A DNA stretch of 64,000 bases from Halochromatium roseum (GCF_016653315.1 NZ_NHSH01000051.1:26934-90933), one strand, 5' to 3'. Shown: positions 52,876-61,876, numbered from the stretch's first letter. Notes: generated by a model not told the origin, from the sequence alone. Translations and numbers: made by a program.

Positions 52876-53868
52876 TCAGGCGACGCGGTCGATCGGAGAT
52901 GCGCGCAGCATCGATTGCTCCGCTGCCAAAGTCCCCTGGCAGGTGCCGCGACGGCGCAGCGCATGCTCGATGCCATTGAGCACCACCCACTTCTTCGAGC
53001 ACCATTCGGGCGCTAGCAGGATCTCGCGTTGCGCGGTGCCGGTGACGCGGTGATAGAGGATGTCGTCGGGGGTGCGCTCGATGAGATCAGCGGCGATCTC
53101 GATATAGTCGTTCATCGCCAATGGCTGGTAGCCGCCACGGCGCCACTGCTGCGCCAGCAGGGTATGTCGAACCACATGCAGCGGATGTAGTTTCAGCCCG
53201 TCGGTCCCCAGTGCGACGACGCGAGCGAGTGTCTCCAGTGCGGCATCGCGGCCTTCGCCGGGTAGGCCAATGATCAGATGCGTGCAGACCGGGATACCCC
53301 GGAGCCGTGCCGCGCGTACCGTGCGCCGATAGTCGGCGAAGCAATGGCCGCGATTCACCCGCGCTAGGGTGCTGTCGAAGGCCGACTGCAGGCCGAGCTC
53401 AAGCCAGATCTCGTAGCCCTGTGCGCGATAGTCAGCGAGCAGATCGAGCACCGCATCGGGCACGCAATCCGGCCGGGTGCCGACCGAGAGGCCGATCACA
53501 TCGGGCTCATCGAGTGCCTGCTGATAGAGGGCGCTGAGGCGAGCAATATCGTCGTAGGTGTTGGTATAGGCCTGAAAGTAGGCGAAAAAGCGCTCGGCGC
53601 CGGTGCGTTTGCGCAGTACCCGCCGACCGCCCTCGATCTGCTCGGCAACGCTTAGCTCGGGGCCGGAAGACTTGGTTGCGCTGCTAGTCGGGCTGTTGGC
53701 ATTCGGGCTGAATGAGACGTTGTTGCAGAAGCTGCAGCCGCCCCGCCCTTTGCTGCCATCGCGGTTCGGGCAGGTGAAGCCGGCGTGAATCGCCAGCTTA
53801 TGCACCCGGCGCCCGTAGCGGCGGACCAGATCGACGCCGAAGGTATTGACTCGATCTGCTAAGGTCAT
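52876..53868 (-). CDS. Radical SAM protein, YhcC/TIGR01212 family
   Basis: The 330-residue protein has the unusual radical SAM cysteine motif of this family, in FTCPNRDGSKGRGGCSFCNN. FAYFQAYTNTY, IGLSVGTRPDCVPDAVLDLL and the substrate region LKLHPLHVVRHTLLAQQW are also typical. The family, found in E. coli as YhcC, has no firmly established substrate. A variable Ser/Asn/Pro-rich linker lies around residues 55-68. It lies 132 bases upstream of ubiU on the same strand; joint expression is possible. Confidence 0.9.
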   Translation of the reverse strand: MTLADRVNTFGVDLVRRYGRRVHKLAIHAGFTCPNRDGSKGRGGCSFCNNVSFSPNANSPTSSATKSSGPELSVAEQIEGGRRVLRKRTGAERFFAYFQAYTNTYDDIARLSALYQQALDEPDVIGLSVGTRPDCVPDAVLDLLADYRAQGYEIWLELGLQSAFDSTLARVNRGHCFADYRRTVRAARLRGIPVCTHLIIGLPGEGRDAALETLARVVALGTDGLKLHPLHVVRHTLLAQQWRRGGYQPLAMNDYIEIAADLIERTPDDILYHRVTGTAQREILLAPEWCSKKWVVLNGIEHALRRRGTCQGTLAAEQSMLRASPIDRVA

Positions 53869-53933
53869 GAGCGGTTGCGGGCGTTCTTGTATTGATCGCA
53901 GAAAGCCTTAAACCTTCGCAAAAGTTTCCCTGA

Positions 53934-53953
53934 TTGACATTGAGTCATGTCAA
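53934..53953. promoter_or_regulatory. Inverted repeat upstream of YhcC-type gene
   Basis: TTGACAT and ATGTCAA form perfect 7-base arms around a 6-base spacer (with one mismatch if extended outward by two bases), 66-85 bases before the start codon. It could be an operator; the spacing differs from the FNR consensus. Confidence 0.4.
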
Positions 53954-54038
53954 CCAGGTTACCGTGAAGCAGATTGCTGTGAATCAAGCGCTTCATGGTC
54001 CGCGGTAGCGACCCCGCTCTGACCGTGAGACGTTGCGT

Positions 54039-54509
54039 TCAGCGCACGACCCGAGCTGTCCCAAAGCGATCGAATAAAACGCGGACGCGATCGCCAGCGA
54101 CGAAGGACTCGTCGGCGGCTTGGGTGACCGCCATCGTGCGGCCATTGTCGAGCCTCACGGTGATCTCCAAGCCGCGCTGTCGCGTGACACCTTCTTCGAT
54201 GGCTGAGCCGGCAACGGCGCCAGCGAGGCCGCCACCAATGGTCGCGAGTGTGCGGCCGGTCCCGGCGCCGACCTCATTGCCGAGCACGCCGCCGATGGCG
54301 CCGCCAGCGAGCGTGCCGACACCGCTCTTAGTGCCCTCGATCTGCACCTCGCGGACCGACTGCACGGTACCGAATTCGACATTCTGTGCGCTGCGTGCTT
54401 GATCACGGGTGTAGGAGGAGGCGGACATGCTGGCCGGGCAGCCGCTGAGTAGCGTGAGAGTGGTTAACGCCATCAGGGCAACCACAGCGGTGTAAACATG
54501 TCTCATCAT
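54039..54509 (-). CDS. Outer-membrane lipoprotein with glycine zipper
   Basis: The 156-residue lipoprotein has a signal ending LLSGC and a glycine-zipper domain, VGTLAGGAIGGVLGNEVGAG, followed by AGAVAGSAIEE. A beta-rich C-terminal domain (ITVRLDNGRTMAVTQAADESF) follows. It resembles SlyB/PcP, which stabilise the outer membrane. The ATG at 54509 has GAGG nine bases upstream; an ATG at 54524 is also possible. Confidence 0.88.
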   Translation of the reverse strand: MMRHVYTAVVALMALTTLTLLSGCPASMSASSYTRDQARSAQNVEFGTVQSVREVQIEGTKSGVGTLAGGAIGGVLGNEVGAGTGRTLATIGGGLAGAVAGSAIEEGVTRQRGLEITVRLDNGRTMAVTQAADESFVAGDRVRVLFDRFGTARVVR

Positions 54510-54561
54510 GGCTTGTATCCTCATCGACAAGTAGGTCGGTTTGAGATGGTGCACTTATTGG

Positions 54562-54600
54562 ACCTGGTATCTGGGCCTGCTATCTGGACCTGGTATCTGG
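54562..54600. repeat. 13-bp tandem repeat, three copies
   Basis: Units acctggtatctgg, gcctgctatctgg and acctggtatctgg run head to tail just upstream of the lipoprotein gene. Confidence 0.92.
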
Positions 54601-54772
54601 GTCAGGTTGCAGCCTTCGGCGCCCGACTGTGACATTCTTCAGTACTCTGCTGCTTGAGCCCTTCCTTGCTTCACAGCAGGTCTAACAGCCGGTCTAGACT
54701 TAGCGAGTGGAGCTTACCAGAGGCGCGCGCCTCAACGAACCGACAAACCCGTCTGCGAACGAACGAGGCCAC

Positions 54773-54811
54773 TCTGCCCAGCCTGTCTGCCCAGCCTGTC
54801 TGCCCAGCCTG
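54773..54811. repeat. 13-bp tandem repeat, three exact copies
   Basis: The unit tctgcccagcctg is present three times without change. Confidence 0.95.
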
Positions 54812-54960
54812 CTCATCACCCATGTGGTGAATGACGACTGATAAGACTGCAACACCTGACCTTGAGATATTGCCAAAGATCATTCACGAGCGATGCTGTC
54901 GGCGTTTAAGGTGGTGAACGCACTCGATCCGACGGTCTCTATTGCTGAGAGGCACCCCGC

Positions 54961-56067
54961 ATGTTCTCCCTTCCGCCGCCTGACCCACGTCCTATAACCC
55001 GATGGCTCGTGATCGGGCTGTTCCAAGCTGCGCGCCGCCCGCGGTTGTCGATGCTGCTGATGCTGGCGCTGTTGGTGCTGACCGGATCAGCGCTGGCGAA
55101 CGCCGTTGGCCCAGCCGCCTCCTATACGGCCGCTGCTGTTCCTGCACCAGCGCCTGTTGCCGCTGCACCAGCGCCTACCGATGCGAGTTCAGCGCCAATG
55201 GCCGAGGGGAAGGGTCTGCTCAAGCAAGAGAGCCAGAACTGTATGCGCTGTCACTGGATGGAGACCATGGCGTACCGCGACCGCGAGACCGGCAAGATCG
55301 TCAATCTGTCGATCGATGGCGACGCCTACAGCCACTCGGTGCACGCAGAGCTTGCCTGCAGCGATTGCCATGACCGCGGTTTTTCAAGCTACCCGCACCG
55401 TAGCAGCAGTGCTGACGAGGCGCTGAATTGCGTCGACTGCCATGAAGGCCGGCAGGATGATGGCGCACCGAATCTGATCGGGGTCAAGCACGAGTTTGAG
55501 AAAAGCGTTCACTTCACCGAGGGCGTTGAGGAATTTTCCTGCTTCTCTTGCCATAATCCGCACACCTTTCACCCGTTTAAGCCAGGCGTGTCGATTCTCG
55601 AGGTGGTTGCCGAGACCAATGGCACCTGCTTGGATTGTCATACCGAGCTCTTAACGCCGGTGCCCAAGGGCCATGAATGGCTGCCGCGGCCACAGGCGCA
55701 TTGGAGTTCGGTGCGCTGCCTAGACTGTCATACCCCGCTCGAGGGTCGTATTCCAGATCGGCCATCGCACAACGTACTGGCGGCCGAGGAGAGCAATCAG
55801 CTCTGCGTTGAATGTCACAGCAAGGGTTCGGCGCTGCTCAGTCAGCTTTACAACTACCGTGCCGAGCAGGCGCGCGAGGAGGATGGATTTTTCTCCCAGG
55901 CGATCTATAACGATGCCTACATCGTCGGCATGACCCGCAATGCCTGGATGGATCGTATCGGTCTTGCGGTGATCTTTCTGATGATCCTCGGCGTTGCCGC
56001 GCACGGCTATGGCCGCTACTACAGTCGCCGTCGCCAGGAGAACTCACAACAGGAGAACTCACAATGA
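54961..56067 (+). CDS. Seven-haem membrane-anchored cytochrome c
   Basis: The 368-residue protein has an N-terminal signal or anchor (LSMLLMLALLVLTGSALA, about 29-46) and an Ala/Pro linker. Seven CxxCH haem sites follow, at about residues 94 (CMRCH), 133, 157, 194, 223, 253 and 282. A C-terminal membrane helix (IGLAVIFLMILGVAAHGYG, about 333-351) and a short basic tail complete it. It should sit on the periplasmic face and pass electrons between the membrane cytochrome b downstream and a periplasmic partner. The last residues QENSQQENSQ come from a 15-bp duplication. It is not a standard NapC or TorC, which have fewer haems. The stop overlaps the next start. Confidence 0.85.
   Translation: MFSLPPPDPRPITRWLVIGLFQAARRPRLSMLLMLALLVLTGSALANAVGPAASYTAAAVPAPAPVAAAPAPTDASSAPMAEGKGLLKQESQNCMRCHWMETMAYRDRETGKIVNLSIDGDAYSHSVHAELACSDCHDRGFSSYPHRSSSADEALNCVDCHEGRQDDGAPNLIGVKHEFEKSVHFTEGVEEFSCFSCHNPHTFHPFKPGVSILEVVAETNGTCLDCHTELLTPVPKGHEWLPRPQAHWSSVRCLDCHTPLEGRIPDRPSHNVLAAEESNQLCVECHSKGSALLSQLYNYRAEQAREEDGFFSQAIYNDAYIVGMTRNAWMDRIGLAVIFLMILGVAAHGYGRYYSRRRQENSQQENSQ
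56036..56064. repeat. 15-bp duplication with double ribosome-binding site
   Basis: aggagaactcacaac is present twice, spanning the end of the seven-haem cytochrome gene. Each copy contains AGGAG; the second is correctly spaced for the cytochrome b ATG at 56064. Confidence 0.93.
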
Positions 56068-56681
56068 GCGCGCTCTACCTGTATCCCGTTTGGCTGCGGC
56101 TTTGGCATTGGTTGAATGCACTGCTGTTCATCACCCTGCTGTTGACCGGCGCCAGCATGCACTTCAGCCTGAATTGGCTGATCCCGTTCGATGTGGCGGT
56201 GCCTGTCCACAACACCAGTGGCGTCTTGCTCACCGTCTCCTGGTTAGTGTTCCTGGCCGGGAACCTTTGGGGTGGCAATGGCAAGCACTACTTGATCAAT
56301 CTGCGCAGCCTCCCGCGTGATCTGATCGCGCAGACGCGTTACTACCTGCATGGGATCTTTGTGGGTGCGCCGCATCCGTTTCACGTTAGCGCCGAGCACA
56401 AGCTCAATGCGCTGCAGACCCTAAGTTACGTCGGAGTGATGTATGGGCTGATGCCGATCTTAGTCCTGAGCGGCTGGGCTTTTCTTTTCTCGACCTCCTT
56501 GCCGGAGACCCTGTTCGGGATTGGCACCGTCTGGATCATCGCGATGGTTCACCTGGTGGTGGCCTGGATGCTGACGCTATTCCTGATCGTGCATTCGTAC
56601 ATCATTACCACTGGAGAAACGCCGACCACCAATCTAAAGGCCATGCTGACCGGCTGGCACAAGGAAGCGTCGGGCGGCTGA
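56064..56681 (+). CDS. Membrane cytochrome b (thiosulfate reductase-like)
   Basis: A 205-residue protein with four membrane helices of the di-haem cytochrome b561 type that partners hydrogenases, formate dehydrogenases and sulphur enzymes. The first helix has LYPVWLRLWHWLNALLFITLLLTG with the haem histidine. Others contribute VHNTSGVLLTVSWLVF, AEHKLNALQTLSYVGVMYG and MVHLVVAWMLTLFLIVHSYI. It presumably exchanges electrons with the quinone pool. It starts inside the stop of the seven-haem gene (ATGA) and is followed 88 bases later by the eight-haem gene. Confidence 0.88.
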   Translation: MSALYLYPVWLRLWHWLNALLFITLLLTGASMHFSLNWLIPFDVAVPVHNTSGVLLTVSWLVFLAGNLWGGNGKHYLINLRSLPRDLIAQTRYYLHGIFVGAPHPFHVSAEHKLNALQTLSYVGVMYGLMPILVLSGWAFLFSTSLPETLFGIGTVWIIAMVHLVVAWMLTLFLIVHSYIITTGETPTTNLKAMLTGWHKEASGG

Positions 56682-56769
56682 GGTTGGCGGGGCCAGCTTC
56701 GTAACATCGTCGCTCGGGCAGGGTCAAAGGCCCTAGTTATTCGCAACGCGTTCTTCGAGACTCAACGCC

Positions 56770-59046
56770 ATGAACATCCGCTCCCTTTTTGCAACCAAGA
56801 CGCGCCGCCGCCTGGCTATCGTGCTGGCCGTGATACTGGTGCCGGCGGTGCTCTACAAGGTGGCTTATCCACTCTTCTTTGATGCCTATACGGGCGTCAA
56901 GAACGCACCGCTGACTTACGACACGCGCAAGCTGAGCGAGGCTGAGTTCAATCAACTGGCGCTTGAGTTGACCGAGTCGGCCCGTCGCGAGCGTGCCGAG
57001 GCGACTGTGACCGAAGAGCGGGACGCATTTGCCCGCGAGGTCAAGATGGAGATCCTGATGCGCACCCCCTCGTTCATTCGCGAGAGTGGCTACGCGCACA
57101 TCGAGTACTTCCGCGAGGCCGGCATCCTCGAGTACAAAGGTCCAGAGACTTGCCTTGAGTGTCACGCGACGATCGACATTACCCATGAAGACGGCAGCGT
57201 GGAAACGGTCGATACCTTGGACAACATCGTTAACACGGTGCACTTCAAGTTCCAGAGCGCGGAAGGCGGCGCCTTCTCGACCTATGGCTACGATGGGCGA
57301 CAGGTGAATGCCGAGGGCGCACGCAAGATCCCGGTTGGCAAGATCAACCGCGCCTGCGGTATCCCGGGCAGCTTCTCCTGGACCGGTTGGGCGGCGTTGG
57401 TCGCGAGTCGGCCCGAGCATGGCCTCGAGGGTGAGGCTGAGCAGTCGCCGGTCTCGGCCGATCCACCCACTGCCGAGGGCATCACGCTCGCGCTCAATGA
57501 TCCAGGCGCCGAGGGGCATGGCGTGGGTGAGGGCGTTGCCGACGGCGTGGTGCTGCGGAGTGAGGGTTGCGGCCAGTGCCACATCGGTGGCAACTATCAT
57601 CCGGCCACCGAGAAGATGATGCCGGTCGGCGATGTGCCGGGCGTGGCGAAAGAGGGCATCGATTGCCTGATCTGCCATGCCGCCGAGTACGACATGAATC
57701 AGCGCTACGTGATTCAGGATAAAAAGGGTCTGCGCTGGAATCAGGACCGCAGCATGCGCGCGGCGATGACGGTTGGCCGGGCCACGAATCAGAACTGCCT
57801 CAACTGCCACCAGCACAACATGGGCGGCGATGCCTACATCCATAATGTTGCTGCCAAGCACTTGGGCGACAAGCACCAGCGTCTGCTTCACACCGGCGCC
57901 AAGCGTGGCAATCCATTCAGCCCGGAGTCCGATGCGCACGCAGCCGCTGGAATCAAATGCACCGACTGCCATGTGCCCGAAGGCCATAAGATCCCGCGCG
58001 GTCGCAAGGGCGTCGACCTGGTCGCCAGCGATCTGCCGCACAAAGAGGTCAGTTGCGAGAGCTGCCATTCGCAGGCGCCGCACAATGTCTCTGACCACCG
58101 GGCGTTACTGAATGGCCATGTCGCTCGGCTGGCTTGCGAGACCTGTCACATCCCGCAGCTTGAGGACAATAATGTCGTCCTGCGCGATTGGGTGCATCCG
58201 ACCTGGGACGCCGAAGAGGGCATCTGGACGCCGACCGACGTGTATCGCTCCGGTCAGCCTGGCGAAGGCCTGATGTACCTCTGGTTCAACGGTAATGGCA
58301 CCTTCTTGGCCAACGCCCTGGGAAGCAACCCAGAAGGTGACGGTAGCTACAATCCGCTGATGGAGCAGATCGCCCGTATCGATAACCCGGATGTGATTGC
58401 TGCGGTGCGCGCCGCGGCTGAGGAACTCAAGCAGCAGTACCCGGATATCAATGTCGACGAGTATGTCGAGATGGCCACGAATCCGCTTTCGCAGCTCAGT
58501 CCCGAGATGCTCGAGAAGCGTCGTCAGATGGTGGCTGACAATCTCGGCAAGGCGATGCAGGAGGGCGAGAGTCGGATCTATCCATTCAAGCCCTTCAACG
58601 CGATGATGTTCGAGGACATGAACAACCAGGGTCCGTTCGGTGCGATGATCCTGCCGTTCGACTACGCGGTTTACTATGAGACCGGCGATGCGCGCGCGGC
58701 GGTGGCGAAGGCGATTCAAGACCCGATCGTGCTGCGCATGTACCAAGAGCCGTTCAAGCTCTACATGATGGACGAGTTCATGGCCTACTTTGGCGTTGAG
58801 GGTGGCTGGAAGACCATCTACCCGCTGACCGCCGATAAGACGCTTGCGCCACAGGTCGAGCCGCACTGGATGCGGCAGATGGGCACGCTGATGGTCAATC
58901 ATGGCATCCAGCGCAAGGGCCATGACTGCAAGGCCTGTCACCAGCCCGATGGCATCCTCGACTATGCGGCACTGGGTTACACGCCGGAGCGCATCGCCGA
59001 GCTGACCTCGAACGAGATCATTGCCGAGATCGAGATCGAGCCCTAG
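56770..59046 (+). CDS. Eight-haem cytochrome c, OTR-like
   Basis: The 758-residue protein has an N-terminal membrane helix (about 15-33) and eight CxxCH sites at about residues 128, 267, 299, 343, 397, 429, 456 and 720. The sequence around sites four to seven (CLNCHQHNMGG, CTDCHVPEGHKI, CESCHSQAPH, and LLNGHVARLACETCHIPQ) resembles octahaem tetrathionate reductase (OTR)-type cytochromes. Those are about 430-500 residues; here a region of about 250 residues without haems separates site seven from the last site. The catalytic substrate is unknown: OTR reduces tetrathionate, nitrite or hydroxylamine in vitro. It is the terminal gene of the module. Confidence 0.8.
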   Translation: MNIRSLFATKTRRRLAIVLAVILVPAVLYKVAYPLFFDAYTGVKNAPLTYDTRKLSEAEFNQLALELTESARRERAEATVTEERDAFAREVKMEILMRTPSFIRESGYAHIEYFREAGILEYKGPETCLECHATIDITHEDGSVETVDTLDNIVNTVHFKFQSAEGGAFSTYGYDGRQVNAEGARKIPVGKINRACGIPGSFSWTGWAALVASRPEHGLEGEAEQSPVSADPPTAEGITLALNDPGAEGHGVGEGVADGVVLRSEGCGQCHIGGNYHPATEKMMPVGDVPGVAKEGIDCLICHAAEYDMNQRYVIQDKKGLRWNQDRSMRAAMTVGRATNQNCLNCHQHNMGGDAYIHNVAAKHLGDKHQRLLHTGAKRGNPFSPESDAHAAAGIKCTDCHVPEGHKIPRGRKGVDLVASDLPHKEVSCESCHSQAPHNVSDHRALLNGHVARLACETCHIPQLEDNNVVLRDWVHPTWDAEEGIWTPTDVYRSGQPGEGLMYLWFNGNGTFLANALGSNPEGDGSYNPLMEQIARIDNPDVIAAVRAAAEELKQQYPDINVDEYVEMATNPLSQLSPEMLEKRRQMVADNLGKAMQEGESRIYPFKPFNAMMFEDMNNQGPFGAMILPFDYAVYYETGDARAAVAKAIQDPIVLRMYQEPFKLYMMDEFMAYFGVEGGWKTIYPLTADKTLAPQVEPHWMRQMGTLMVNHGIQRKGHDCKACHQPDGILDYAALGYTPERIAELTSNEIIAEIEIEP

Positions 59047-59098
59047 TCGTCTCGCCGAGTGATCCTCGACGGCTTACGACTTGCATGCGATCTGTGGT

Positions 59099-60295
59099 TC
59101 AAATGCTCTCTTTAGGTTGATCCACGAGCGCGGCGACGACAAGATCGCCCCAGACATTCAGCGCGGTGATCGGGTAATCGAAGAAGCGATCGACCACCAG
59201 GTAAAGCGCGAGATAGGTCTGCGGCAGCCCGAGCAGTTCGAGCATAAAGGCCATCATCGCGATACCGCCGCCGGGGATGCCGGCGGTGCCAGCACTCGAG
59301 GCCATGGTCAACAAGACAATCATCAGCGCCTGCCAGAGCGAGACCTCGGCGCCGGCGAGCTGGGCCATGAAGATCAGCAGGATCGACTGATAGAGCGCCG
59401 AGCCGTCCATGTTCAGGGTTGCGCCCAGCGGCAGGGTGAAGCTCGTAGTGCCTGGGCTGACGCCGGCGTTCTGCTCCAAGGTCTGTTTCGAGACCGGATA
59501 GGTCGCTGCGCTTGAGGCCGTGGCGAGCGCGGTTGCTAGCGCAGCCCGGACTTGAATAAAGAAGCGCCAGGGATGCCGGCCGCTGCCCAACCAGAGCAGC
59601 GTCGGCAAGAACAGCAGCGCATGCAGCACGGCAGCCAGCGCCACCGCCCAGACGAACGGCCGCAGCGCCAAGACCCCGGCCCAGTCCATGCCGGCCAGGC
59701 TCGCATAGACCAGCGCCGCGATGCCGATCGGCGCCAGCGCCAGCAGGGCCGAAAGCATCCGCATCAGTAGTGCATTCAAGGCATCTGCACCATCGGCGAG
59801 CAAGGCGCGCGGCTCCGGCTGCAACCCGCGCGCGGCGAGCGCGGCAAGGATCGCCAGCACCACAATGTGCAGGATGTTGCCCGCGGCCAGCGAGGCGAAC
59901 AGATTCGAAGGCACCAAGTTGGTGATCAGCTGCTCCAGGCTGAAGCCGGCACCAAAGACCTCGCCGCCATTGGCGATTGGTTCCAGATTCAGCAGTCCCG
60001 GCGTAACCCCACGCGAGAACAACAGCCCGAGCAGGCTACCGCTCATCGCGGCGAAGGCCGAGGTCAGCAGATAGAAGCCGAGCGTGCGACCGCCAATCCG
60101 GGCCAGATCGACGCTACGCGCCAGCGCCGCATAGATCGAGATCAGGATCAGCGGCAGGATCAGCACCTTCAGCAGCGACAGGAAGATCTCGCCAAGCCAG
60201 CCGACCCAGATCGCGCCCGCTGGCCAGAGCAGGGCGAGCAGGACGCCGAGTGCCAGGCCGGTGGGGGTCGAGTAGAGCGAGCGCCAGCTCAACAA
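59099..60295 (-). CDS. Dicarboxylate/amino acid:cation symporter (DAACS)
   Basis: The 398-residue transporter belongs to the GltP/DctA family, which imports glutamate, aspartate or C4-dicarboxylates with Na+ or H+. The serine-rich re-entrant loop TASSAATYPVS, the sodium-site motif NMDGSALYQ and the second loop SSAGTAGIPGGGI are present. DRFFDYPITALNVWGD closes the transport core. It has about eight helices. The substrate cannot be resolved from the sequence. It is convergent with the cytochrome operon. Confidence 0.92.
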   Translation of the reverse strand: MLSWRSLYSTPTGLALGVLLALLWPAGAIWVGWLGEIFLSLLKVLILPLILISIYAALARSVDLARIGGRTLGFYLLTSAFAAMSGSLLGLLFSRGVTPGLLNLEPIANGGEVFGAGFSLEQLITNLVPSNLFASLAAGNILHIVVLAILAALAARGLQPEPRALLADGADALNALLMRMLSALLALAPIGIAALVYASLAGMDWAGVLALRPFVWAVALAAVLHALLFLPTLLWLGSGRHPWRFFIQVRAALATALATASSAATYPVSKQTLEQNAGVSPGTTSFTLPLGATLNMDGSALYQSILLIFMAQLAGAEVSLWQALMIVLLTMASSAGTAGIPGGGIAMMAFMLELLGLPQTYLALYLVVDRFFDYPITALNVWGDLVVAALVDQPKESI

Positions 60296-60322
60296 GGTTC
60301 GAGCGTGACGCGCGGCGACGCG

Positions 60323-61876
60323 TTAGGGCCTTGATGCGTCCAACTGGGGCTTGAAGGTTGCTCTGGCATGGGTGGTCATGGATCTGCGGTTGTCTTGTGC
60401 TACTGGGGCGCGCAACGCTAGGGTCAGCGCCGCCGCTGCGAGGCATAGGATACCCGCAGCCAGGAAGGCGGTGTCGTATTCGCCGAGCTGAAACAGGCGT
60501 GTGGCGAGGGTTCCGCTGGCATCCAGCGCCAGATAGTCGATGCCCTCGGTGGTCTTCAGCAGAACGGCGGCCAGGAACGGGCCGAGCAGGCCACCGATGC
60601 CGTAGGCGGTGAACAGCAGGCCGTAGTTGACGCCGATGTGGCGGGTGCCAAAGTAGTCCGCGGTGATCGCCGGATAGAGCGCCAGGAAGCCACCGAAGCA
60701 GAGCGCGATCAGCGACACGCCGAGCAGGTACAGCGGATAGGGCCGCATCCAGTCGAGGCCAAAGAGCACCAGACCGCAGAGCACGAACATCAGGATCAAG
60801 GTCGACTTGCGGCCGAGGCTGTCCGAAACCCGACCCCAGAGGATACGCCCGGCGGCATTGAACAGCGCCAGCACCGCCACGGCCATGGCCGCCGCCGAGG
60901 CGATGGTAGCGAACTGTTCATAGGGGACAGGTCGTTCGGTGATCGCGGATAGGCTGAACGCCTCCCAGATCGGCGCAGCCTTCATGATCACCATCAGTCC
61001 GGCCGTGCTGCCGGCCAGATAGGTCAGCCACAAGAGCCAGAAGGTCGAGGTAAGCAGCATTTGACCGGGTGTGAAATCGACCTGGTTTGGCGGCAATCCG
61101 GTGTGTCCGCTGTTAGCGCTGGTGCCGCTGCTCGTGCTGGTGCTGGCGCCAGTGCCAAAGCCGGTGCCAGTGCGAGTGCCAAAGCTGCTGCCAGTGCCGC
61201 TAGCCGCGGCGGGCGGCGTCCAGCCCGCTGGACGATAGCCCTCGGGCGGATTACGCAACAGCTGGGCGCCGAGCACCACGGCGGTGAGGAAGATGATCCC
61301 GAGCACCATGAAGGTGTCGAAGACGCCGGCCTGTGGTAACGGGAAGAGCGCGATACCGAACAACTCGTAGTCGCTGCCGCTGATCAGCGCCCGTGCCAAG
61401 GGTGCGAAAAAGAAGGCGCCGGCGCCGAACCCGGCGACCGCCAGGCCGGTGATGAGCCCACGCTTGTCCGGATACCACTTGACGCAGGTCGCCACTGGGC
61501 AGACATAGGCCATGCCGATACCGATGCCGCCGAGCACGGCATAGGTGCCGACCAACCAGGCGAGGGCGACGCCATCCGAAAACTGGTCGGTGAGGCTGGC
61601 GAGCATCAGCCCGAGCCCGAGGATCAGGCCGCCGAGGGTGCCGACCAGCCGTGGCCCGAGCCGATCCTGGATGCGTCCGCCGAGGATCACGGCGAACGCG
61701 AACACCGCGATGACCAGCTGAGCGGGCAGCGTGATCTGGGTCTCCGACCAGCTCGGAAATTGCGCCAGCAGCGGGGTTTGGAAGACGCTCCAGATGTAGA
61801 CGGCGCCGAGGCTGACCTGAATGATCAGGGCGCCGGCGACCACGACCCAGCGCTTGTCGTCATGGTGATTGGTCAT
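60323..61876 (-). CDS. OFA-family MFS transporter (oxalate/formate antiporter-like)
   Basis: The 517-residue protein has the 12-helix major facilitator layout of the OFA family: VVVAGALIIQVSLGAVYIWS in helix one, IGIGMAYVCPVATCVKWYPD and DKRGLITGLAVAGFGAGAF. Later, FNAAGRILWGRVSDSLGRKS is typical. A 35-residue central loop rich in Gly, Thr and Ser (around TGTGFGTGASTSTSSGTS) is longer than usual and probably repeat-derived. OFA proteins exchange oxalate/formate or take up other monocarboxylates. The ATG at 61876 is chosen; the frame open upstream is unconserved. Confidence 0.9.
   Translation of the reverse strand: MTNHHDDKRWVVVAGALIIQVSLGAVYIWSVFQTPLLAQFPSWSETQITLPAQLVIAVFAFAVILGGRIQDRLGPRLVGTLGGLILGLGLMLASLTDQFSDGVALAWLVGTYAVLGGIGIGMAYVCPVATCVKWYPDKRGLITGLAVAGFGAGAFFFAPLARALISGSDYELFGIALFPLPQAGVFDTFMVLGIIFLTAVVLGAQLLRNPPEGYRPAGWTPPAAASGTGSSFGTRTGTGFGTGASTSTSSGTSANSGHTGLPPNQVDFTPGQMLLTSTFWLLWLTYLAGSTAGLMVIMKAAPIWEAFSLSAITERPVPYEQFATIASAAAMAVAVLALFNAAGRILWGRVSDSLGRKSTLILMFVLCGLVLFGLDWMRPYPLYLLGVSLIALCFGGFLALYPAITADYFGTRHIGVNYGLLFTAYGIGGLLGPFLAAVLLKTTEGIDYLALDASGTLATRLFQLGEYDTAFLAAGILCLAAAALTLALRAPVAQDNRRSMTTHARATFKPQLDASRP

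Larger units (their letters stand above)
54510..54960. other. Intergenic region with two 13-bp tandem repeats
   Basis: The gap between the lipoprotein gene and the cytochrome operon holds two separate arrays of three 13-bp units (54562-54600 and 54773-54811). It must contain the promoter of the cytochrome module, but I see no clear one. Short frames on the minus strand overlapping the repeats have no recognisable product. Confidence 0.5.

Noticed and set aside
54671-54883. Minus-strand small gene upstream of the cytochrome operon
   Set aside because: Much of it is translated from a 13-bp tandem repeat, and no start signal or homology is visible.
56737-58098. Long minus-strand frame of about 450 codons
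   Set aside because: It is fully antisense to the eight-haem cytochrome gene, whose eight CxxCH motifs prove the plus strand. The minus product has no recognisable motif.
59047-59098. Bidirectional terminator between the cytochrome and symporter genes
   Set aside because: The inverted repeat is imperfect and has no T-run on either strand.
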